From Cristatella mucedo (lineage: Eukaryota; Bryozoa; Phylactolaemata; Cristatellidae), in contig WPIO01000003.1 of the NCBI GenBank assembly GCA_009760855.2, positions 3,158,001-3,222,000 on the forward strand: a stretch of 64,000 bases of DNA. The letters are read 5' to 3'. Position numbers and translations under genes: made by a program. Of this stretch, positions 57,249 through 64,000 are shown piece after piece. Each line of letters opens with the position of its first letter. Positions within the stretch are counted from its first letter, which is position 1. Under the pieces are notes generated by a model. The model had not been told where the DNA came from. It made no database searches and saw nothing but the letters and a program-made list of their open reading frames with translations.

Positions 57249-58488
57249 TTATCATACTAAAATGGAGTAACGTGAACGCTTCCATCGGGATTTAGTGGAT
57301 TTGAACGCGCCCTACTATGCCTAGTTCGGCAAGAGTGTGATGGGAAACTACAATTAGGAGCTGACTCGTTAAGCCAGTTTCCTTTACAAAAGTCCAAAAT
57401 CTGAAAATTCCTCGTGCATATTCTGAATAATGATTTACGTATAGATGTGTACCTATTACTTTTCACACATAGTTCGGTGCTAAATGTGAGCCGCCAAGGT
57501 TATTTCACACTTTTTCTTGATGGAAATGGGTAGATTTCAAGCTAATCACTGTCCTGGTCACAAAGTATAATTGCCCGTCAAAAAAGGTCCATTTATTTCC
57601 TTTTGAGGCATAGGCGATAATTTAAATAACAGCGAAAGTCTACGGAAACGAAATAGCGGTAATGTGCACAATTCGCTTAGCTAGCATTCAACTTCCTCTC
57701 AGCACTAGCGGGCGATTATTTATACCCGGTTTTCGTTCTTCTTATATCTTAAATTGTTAGTCTAACCAGCCTGATAGAGTTTCTTCGTAGTCCAGCTTAG
57801 TAGCTTTTCATCGCTGAGAGGCCTGTGTGGAGCGCTACGAGTGGAGATTTTGACAACGACCGCGAACTGATTTCCTAGCTTTGGGCTGCCGGGATGTTTC
57901 GTTGAGGCACAGCTAGTAATGAATACGGTGAATATTAGCGCAACTGCGAGTATGCTTTTATAAATAGGAGCCTTTGTTAACTCAATAGACTTTAGATGTC
58001 ACTGCTAGCCCGCGGTGCGTGCATGAAGAAAAGATTGTTCTACACCTCATTGTACGTGCACAGCTGTCAGCTCGAGAAGCTTTGAGACTTTCGCCAAACA
58101 GCGAGGACAATTAGCAGCCATTGACAGTCTGCTGAGTCCCGTGGTCAGCGATCTCCGTCAGGCGTTCATTCACACTGTAATTTCCCATAGCTATTTATCT
58201 TCAGTTACTCTATCTTCGAATACGTGCTAGAGGGTCCACTATTGTCTTTGAATACCGGATGCAGCCTCTGACTTGCTACCTCGACTTTATTTCACTCAGC
58301 AATTAACATTGGTGCTACATCATGGCACTACACGGAGCCCATACTGTGCACTCATCGCTTATGAGTTGCTGATCAATTGTGTGGAATATCAGAGCTATCT
58401 AATAAACCGGTGATTAAACCACGGTCAAGCCTGAATTCCTCCAGCTACATATCGTTGCAAAAATGAGGGCTTCTTAAGACAAGAAAGA
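57249..58488. other. Spacer between duplication copies, right part
   Basis: The minus frame 57257-57466 is unrecognised. No other support for genes was seen. Confidence 0.5.
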
Positions 58489-58879
58489 CTCAGTCGTCAA
58501 ATGTGAGCACTTTAGCTGCTGGGCCAAATGAGGCAGCAACTAAAACTTAAGATACAAGCACTTTGCTTATATTGCTATCTTTTCGTCTACTGGCATACAT
58601 TGGTTTTATTTTAAAAAAACACAAGATTTTACACAAGAATGAGTCTAATTTGTACCTGAAACTACGATGTAGTCTCAGGTACAAAGATTAAAGTGCCGCT
58701 ATCTACCATTAAACGTGTCGCTCCCAAGTAACCGACTTTTCAATTATGTTTTCATGAAAGCAGTACATCGTTTTCCAAGCAATCTTATAAGAATGATAGA
58801 TAAGACTATGGATATTGTCCAAACAGTAAAAGCGCCACCAAACATATTGTCCGTTTCTCATTCCGTTCTTTAATTTTCA

Positions 58880-59300
58880 AGTTCCATCAATCAACTAGTG
58901 ACATCATCTCAAAGCTCATTTCCATCTGTAAGAAGCCTACTAGCTGTTCCATTCCTCCACTTACAGACCGTTGGCGACGGGAGCATTCGCTCTGCAGGTC
59001 CGAGACTGTGGAACTCACTTCCACAGTTCTTACGCAACGACAACTACTCTCCTACTGCTGGCTATGGCTCATCTTTTTCAGCGGTCCTGAGCTGCTACTT
59101 CCACGCTACTCACTACCTCAACTGCTCTCCTGACTCAGCTGTACTTCCCACTTTCTCTTTGTTGAGTGAGACGAAGTCTGTTGGCTACCGGATGCGTTCC
59201 GAAAGCCGCTTAGGCTGTGAGTGCGCTATAAAAAATTCTCCTGCGTAACACCCACATGGTCTTCATGACTTTGTGGAGTTACAGATGGAGATTGGTTACA
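58880..59300 (+). mobile_element. LINE family A 3' end (duplication copy 2)
   Basis: The frame 58898-59248 (116 codons) encodes LLAVPFLHLQTVGDGSIRSA and GPRLWNSLPQFLRNDNYSP, and is the paralogue of 52109-52459. The duplicated frame stays open, with a modest number of substitutions between copies. Confidence 0.87.
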
Positions 59301-59519
59301 TTACTAGCCATTAGGATCTCGAGACCTACTGCTTTCCCTCTGTAATCCAAAGATTCGTCCTTGCTCTCAGCCGCAGTTGTTGTGATGCCAGTTGCTAAGA
59401 AGTCCAAAATATACAGGGCAAACGTTTTTTTTAGCTTCCGCTCAGTCTCCCTGATGCAGTTCTTGTAAAAGACATGTGCCCGACTGGTGTCAGACCCATT
59501 ATAGTGTTATTTAAACAAT

Positions 59520-59660
59520 GCCGAGCTGATTTGGTCTAGCAGTTAAGGTGCTCGCCCCGACCAAGGTCTGGCTGAGGTCGTGGGCTCGAGCCCCGAGGCA
59601 TATGTGAAGCGCCGGAATAGAGACTAAGTTCTCTTGGGGCGCTATATAAATGAGTTATAT
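59520..59660 (+). mobile_element. tRNA-derived SINE family V, young insertion with known empty site
   Basis: gatttggtctagcagttaagg (A-box region), gtcgtgggctcgagcccc (B-box region), gccggaatagagactaagtt, ctcttggggcgctatata and aatgagtta. The other duplication copy reads straight through (tttaaacaataaattattac at ~52721-52740), giving the pre-insertion site. A short AAT repeat flanks the insertion. Confidence 0.88.
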
Positions 59661-60337
59661 AATGAATTCCTACTGTGTAACTTACGTTCAAATGCTAGAG
59701 ATTATTACTCCGCCAAGTATCCCTTGTTGTTATTCATATTGACCTCAGAAATACTGATTGTGGTATATTCTATCACTGTGTTTTGCGAGACGTCTTGACA
59801 CGGCATAATACTGCTGATAACCACGTTCATTCAAGAATATATTCACCATTATTACATAATTATTTAGTTCTTCAAGAACGATATGAAAATTCCTATTGTG
59901 ATTATGACTGTTCCTATGAATAGTTTTTGTGCCCTACATTGGCGATGTGTTTTGGGCATTTCTCAGTTGAGTACCTCGGAGGGCTTACAGCAGACGGCAA
60001 CCGTTATCCCCTGCCACATGCAGTTTCTGGTTGTCTAGGGTATATGCTAGGTACCTGATTGGACCAATTCACACGCTTTTCCCCTGTCAATTCAATTCCC
60101 GAGCTCAACCTTCGCCTCTGCAACCGGGATTCCACGTTGTGAATGTCGAAGTCACCACGGTACACCACCGTCACCACCCGGCACTGGATGTCAAGCAGAT
60201 ACCGTAGCGAGAGGAAGTCCTGCTGTCTAACTTGCAGGTTTCTCATTTTTCTCATCCAAGCTTACGGCTCGGTGCTACATTTCCCAATTAGTTTATAAAT
60301 CGTACCGACCGCTCTTTGGCCTTCTTAGTTTACCTGC

Positions 60338-60476
60338 CACACTCCTTTGGCGTAGGGATTAAAGTGCTCGCCTCGACCAAGATTAAGGTGAAAGTATTTG
60401 ACAGCCGAGGTCGTAGGTTTGATCCCCATGACCTATATAGGTGCCGAAATAAAGTTGAAGTTCCTATAGCTCTACG
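60338..60476 (+). mobile_element. tRNA-derived SINE-like unit, family V variant (duplication copy 2)
   Basis: Paralogue of 53408-53552. tttggcgtagggattaaagtgctcgc and ccgaggtcgtaggtttgatcccc carry the promoter-box regions. Confidence 0.6.
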
Positions 60477-61808
60477 TGGGCCCAGCTTCCCGTCAGCTGG
60501 ACCACAATGTTTCAGTCGCGAATAGATATTTGTATTCGTTAGCTTGTGCGTGCCCAACTAATGATGGTACTCCATAATCGGCCTGACTGGTCCGGGGCTA
60601 TTTGTTGTAACTAAATTCAGTTTTCTTTACATGCAACCGAGCTCTTAAAATTTGAGGCCCACACACTTGCACTTTCCCTACTCCAAAAGCCCAGAACTCA
60701 GTACTATATGCAACCACCATATCTCGGAAATTTAGGATGTTTAAGAACTCACAGAAAGTTTTGTGGTTCCTAAAATTAATGGTCACTCATTTGCGTGAAT
60801 TGTTATATATTTTCTTCTACCAGCTAAAAATGTACTAGCGCCTAAAAATAACTAAAATGACTCCTTTTATCCAATGTAAGATGGTGTAAAAAAAACTCCC
60901 GAAACGAAGCTCTGCAAATGATTTCATATTGCCACATCCTCTTTCTTGAGAGCAAATTTGAATCATTCTCTTATAAACTCCTACACGGTTGCTTCTATGT
61001 TCTCTTTAAAAGCTATCCGACCCGGTAACGTTTGTGTACTACCTTTTCCGACCTGATAGCGGTTTGAGCAACCAATAGAAACCTGTCGACACATATTCGC
61101 TCTAGCCTACATCTGGCTACATTATATTGGTTGCAAGCTGATAAACATCATCGATCACCTCCTTCCCGCTCCACTAGCCCACACCTGTTTTGCAAGCAGG
61201 CAATAAAAAGACATGGTTGAGGGAGGAGTTGGAAAAAAAGACTATTGATGGAAATGCAAATAGGAAAAAGTATTTGTTTCGAAATAATTTGATGAAACTC
61301 GACTTTATAATTCATTACTTTATTTTAAGCACAGAAACAGGTCCGTACCGAAGCCAAGATTGACTACTCGGGTCATGCTAAAATCATAGGGCACGTTTGA
61401 ACCCATTTATACCCGGAGATTATTGATCCCCGGTTGTATGCTTATCGAACTCAATAATTACTTAACAAATAGCTATTTAGATTGTGCCGTCAGCACTAAT
61501 GCTGAATGAAAATATATGTTGACATATCAAATGAGACCGTATCAGGCTAATAAAATGGCCACGGTCGTATTCAATGACTGAAAACCTCACGGCTCTGTTT
61601 GTATAGTAGAAAGGTAAACCGTGGCCGCTGCCTACAATAGGGTAGTATTTGCTTGATATGCAGAAGTCAATGTCGGTATTGCAAGATATTTACAGAACTA
61701 AAACAGCTAGTCAAGACGGTGCCCTGAACGCTCAGATCCTTTAAAGGAAACAAACTTCAGCATTATCAGAGTTAGCACTACCAGGGAGAACCAGGCTCCG
61801 CATGAGAC

Positions 61809-64000
61809 ATTGTATTGGCCACAGGCACTCAATGGAAATCATTCAGTAAAGACAGAACTTCAGTGTATCGTGACCTACTCTTTACTGTCAAGTTAGGATA
61901 CAATCTCTGCTCTAACAGCTATTGTTGAAACTATGGCCTTAATTGTTCAGTTAGTGGCAATGATCTGTATGAGCAACACTGGCATAGTCAAGCTGAGCGA
62001 TCAGTGACGTATCTAGATCTCGGGTAATAAAGCCCTCCGTCATATTATGTTGATTAAGATATGCGGCTTCTTAGGTTTTTAGATTATCTGATTTACTTAC
62101 TCTAAACTAACGGCTAAAAAATCATCTCTTACATGGTCAAATTAATCTCTACTTTCCATTTCTTATGCCAGTTCCAGAGTTCTTGATGCTGCTATTCCTT
62201 TAATCGAGACTTGGCTGGCTGCGTACTTGTCTAATCCAAACACGTAGTGTATCTTGGAAGTGTATGGCCCCAATTGTGTACCGGTACAATCTTTTTTTCT
62301 AAATAGACATGTGGCTTTCTTTCTTAGTTGGCTAAAACATGTCAAAAATGTGGTAGCAGATAAGTTACTGCTAAGTTAGCATAATTTCTTTAAGGTACTG
62401 CTATTTCAACTAATCGACCGATGAAAAGAAAAACAACGAGGTGTGTATTCAAGCTCTTGCAGGAAAATGCCAATTTTGAAGTCATTAGGATTTGGCAGTC
62501 CAACTAAATCTGCATGCAAATGAATTTAATCGGAATTTAGTCTTTCAGGAGAGAGGATCAAGAGCCCAGATTTTTTAAAATGGGCCCATTACGTATTTCC
62601 CATGCATTTTTTGCACCCCCAGAAGATGCACATATGCTGTACAATTTTGGAATTATCTAAGAATAAACTGGTTTAGCTGGGAGCGTTCATTTACGTTAAT
62701 TGAATGATGTGGTAATGAAAAAAAACAATAAGTATTACTTACTCTGACATGTGTACATAAGCTACCTTACTTTTGGACATTGAAGCAGTAGGCTACAGGC
62801 GTTGAAGACCCTTAAGATGAAAACTCGGGGAGGACAGCGAGATTTCTTAAATGTACTGAACCATCTAAGGTCTGTTAACTTTCCAGGCATACTCGTGAAG
62901 ATATGAAACGTCTAGATACATTTCTGATCGATAATTTTTAGGTTCGGAGATGAGGACTCAGTAAGCAGTTTGCCAAAGAAATCAAAACTTCCTGACGGAT
63001 TATATGCACAGCATATTATAATTGTGTGTTTTTGCACTTCAAACTAAATGAATATGATCTCGGTTTCATAAACGCAGTACTAAAATGGTCATCTAACGAT
63101 AGTGGAGCTGGAGCGCTCAGTGAATAGAAAAAACTTACTGCCTCACAGGTCTTGTTTTTATAATAAGTGTGTGCCTTCACTATGCAGGTCAGGTATTTAT
63201 TTCCGTCAGCTAGGAAGAACCCATTGTAGTGGTGCTTTGAAAAGCTTCTATCTTTTTGGAGAATGTTATGAATCTTCCTTACAGCAGGTGGAGCATATCT
63301 GCCATGACGGCAGTGCTAAAAGAGAAATGGACAATGATGTTTCTGCTGTTGGTGAGCTGCGAGTGCAGGTATCATATGTCCGAGGAATATAGAAAAAGGG
63401 AAAGTGCGTTGCGTTTCATCTGCCTTAGCCTCACTTGCTAAGATAGTGTCAGAAAAGTGCAAAGTAAATTAACATTAAATTTGCAATATACCTGAAAAAG
63501 ACAGTGGCTGAATTTAAAAAAATCTATTGCAGCTAAATCAGCCAGACTAAATTAGTCAGAGCACAGAACATTATCTACTTATCAGGGCTGATTAAGTTGG
63601 TGACTTAATCCAACCTCTTGCAAGCTAACGGGCTAATACATAGGATCAGCGTTTTTTATGCAATTTCTTCAAAGTGCAAGACGCTTGGCAATGTTTTACC
63701 ACCCATTTGCTCGTGACTAGCTGAATAAAATCGTGGTCACACTATTTGAACATTTTCTCTACTATGGCCCCAGACCATAATCGCATTACTGAGTGTGAGC
63801 TTTCTATAAGGCCACTGGCCGCTTCTAGACGAACAAAGATCGTCGCACCAGCGTCGTTCGCTGAGTATAAAGGCCCCTTGTGACCACTGGGAAACGTCGC
63901 ACGCCTGCACATCCTAGGTGCCACATAAGTTGATCGCCAGATCAGATACTTAGTCATCACTAAGTCTGCGGCCTCCTCGGATGCATACTTGCTGTTGTCA
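61809..64000. other. Unassigned right end
   Basis: The plus frame 63102-63392 (96 codons, several cysteines: CFYNKCVPSLC, GECYESS) and the minus frame 63742-63960 have no family I recognise. No repeat tails were seen. Confidence 0.45.

Larger units (their letters stand above)
58489..61808 (+). repeat. 3.2-kb direct duplication, copy 2
   Basis: It is collinear with 51695-54894. It is longer mainly because of an inserted family-V SINE at about 59520-59660. The start offset is 6794 bases. The right edge fades after gagaaccaggctccgcatga (~61808), where copy 1 has gagaacgaggccgtgcatga. Confidence 0.92.

Noticed and set aside
51695-61808. A retroelement with 3.2-kb LTRs
   Set aside because: There are no gag or pol frames between the copies, no TG...CA ends and no primer-binding site. 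The copies themselves contain a LINE end and SINEs.
1-64000. CRISPR arrays, bacterial operons or prophage
   Set aside because: No regularly spaced repeats with unique spacers, no dense same-strand ORFs and no ribosome-binding sites. The sequence is eukaryotic throughout.

Overview
This is animal (metazoan) nuclear DNA. It has spliced genes with GT-AG introns and many decayed non-LTR retrotransposons, tRNA-derived SINEs and microsatellites. It contains no operons and no rRNA or genuine tRNA genes. The secreted CTHRC1-type proteins and at least two very short introns (124 and 140 nt) suit an early-branching or marine invertebrate such as a sponge. That placement is an inference, not something the sequence proves.

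Host genes. I can support one gene family: three tandem, same-strand genes with the C-terminal domain of collagen triple helix repeat-containing protein 1 (CTHRC1). Each is split the same way. Exon X runs from phase 1 to phase 0 and encodes the stretch ending G-V-V/L-Q/K. Exon A runs from phase 0 to phase 1 and carries the R-Y/W-Y-x-x-x-x-G-[TS]-E-C core. Exon B starts in phase 1 and ends at the stop; it carries the V-[DE]-G-x-C ... G-x-C ... region. Copy 1 is 1253-1353, 5592-5790 and 16160-16311. Copy 2 is 19074-19162, ~27711-27902 and 28043-28323. Copy 3 is 33555-33655, 41631-41823 and 41948-42126. Copy 2 has an in-frame stop and no usable acceptor in exon A, so it looks like a pseudogene. 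Signal-peptide first exons were not found with confidence.

Mobile DNA. Family B LINEs (CR1/L2-like, with a 3' end that reads GCAGCAAATTTAAAG...GAGTTCTCTGAGGGCGC and then TTA repeats) occur at least 16 times on both strands, all 5'-truncated. Family A LINEs (ending in short ATTAC repeats) occur five times. Two tRNA-derived SINE families are present. Family V shares its 3' end with LINE B; family W has an A box TGGCACACTAGG and a B box GGTTCGATTCC. A decayed copy of a widely amplified but uncharacterised invertebrate gene family lies on the minus strand at about 31600-33019, inside the putative first or second intron region of copy 3.

Layout. 1-16.3 kb: CTHRC1 copy 1 with LINE-filled introns. 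16.3-28.3 kb: copy 2, a telomere-like TTTAGGG tract at 23.1 kb and a LINE B with a YADD motif at 27.2 kb. 28.3-42.1 kb: copy 3, whose introns hold the minus-strand fossil gene, LINEs and a 294-bp tandem repeat. 42.1-51.6 kb: mostly unassigned, with LINE and SINE remnants. 51.7-61.8 kb: two direct copies of a 3.2-kb segment flanking a 270-bp GA tract; one copy carries an extra SINE. 61.8-64 kb: nothing recognised.
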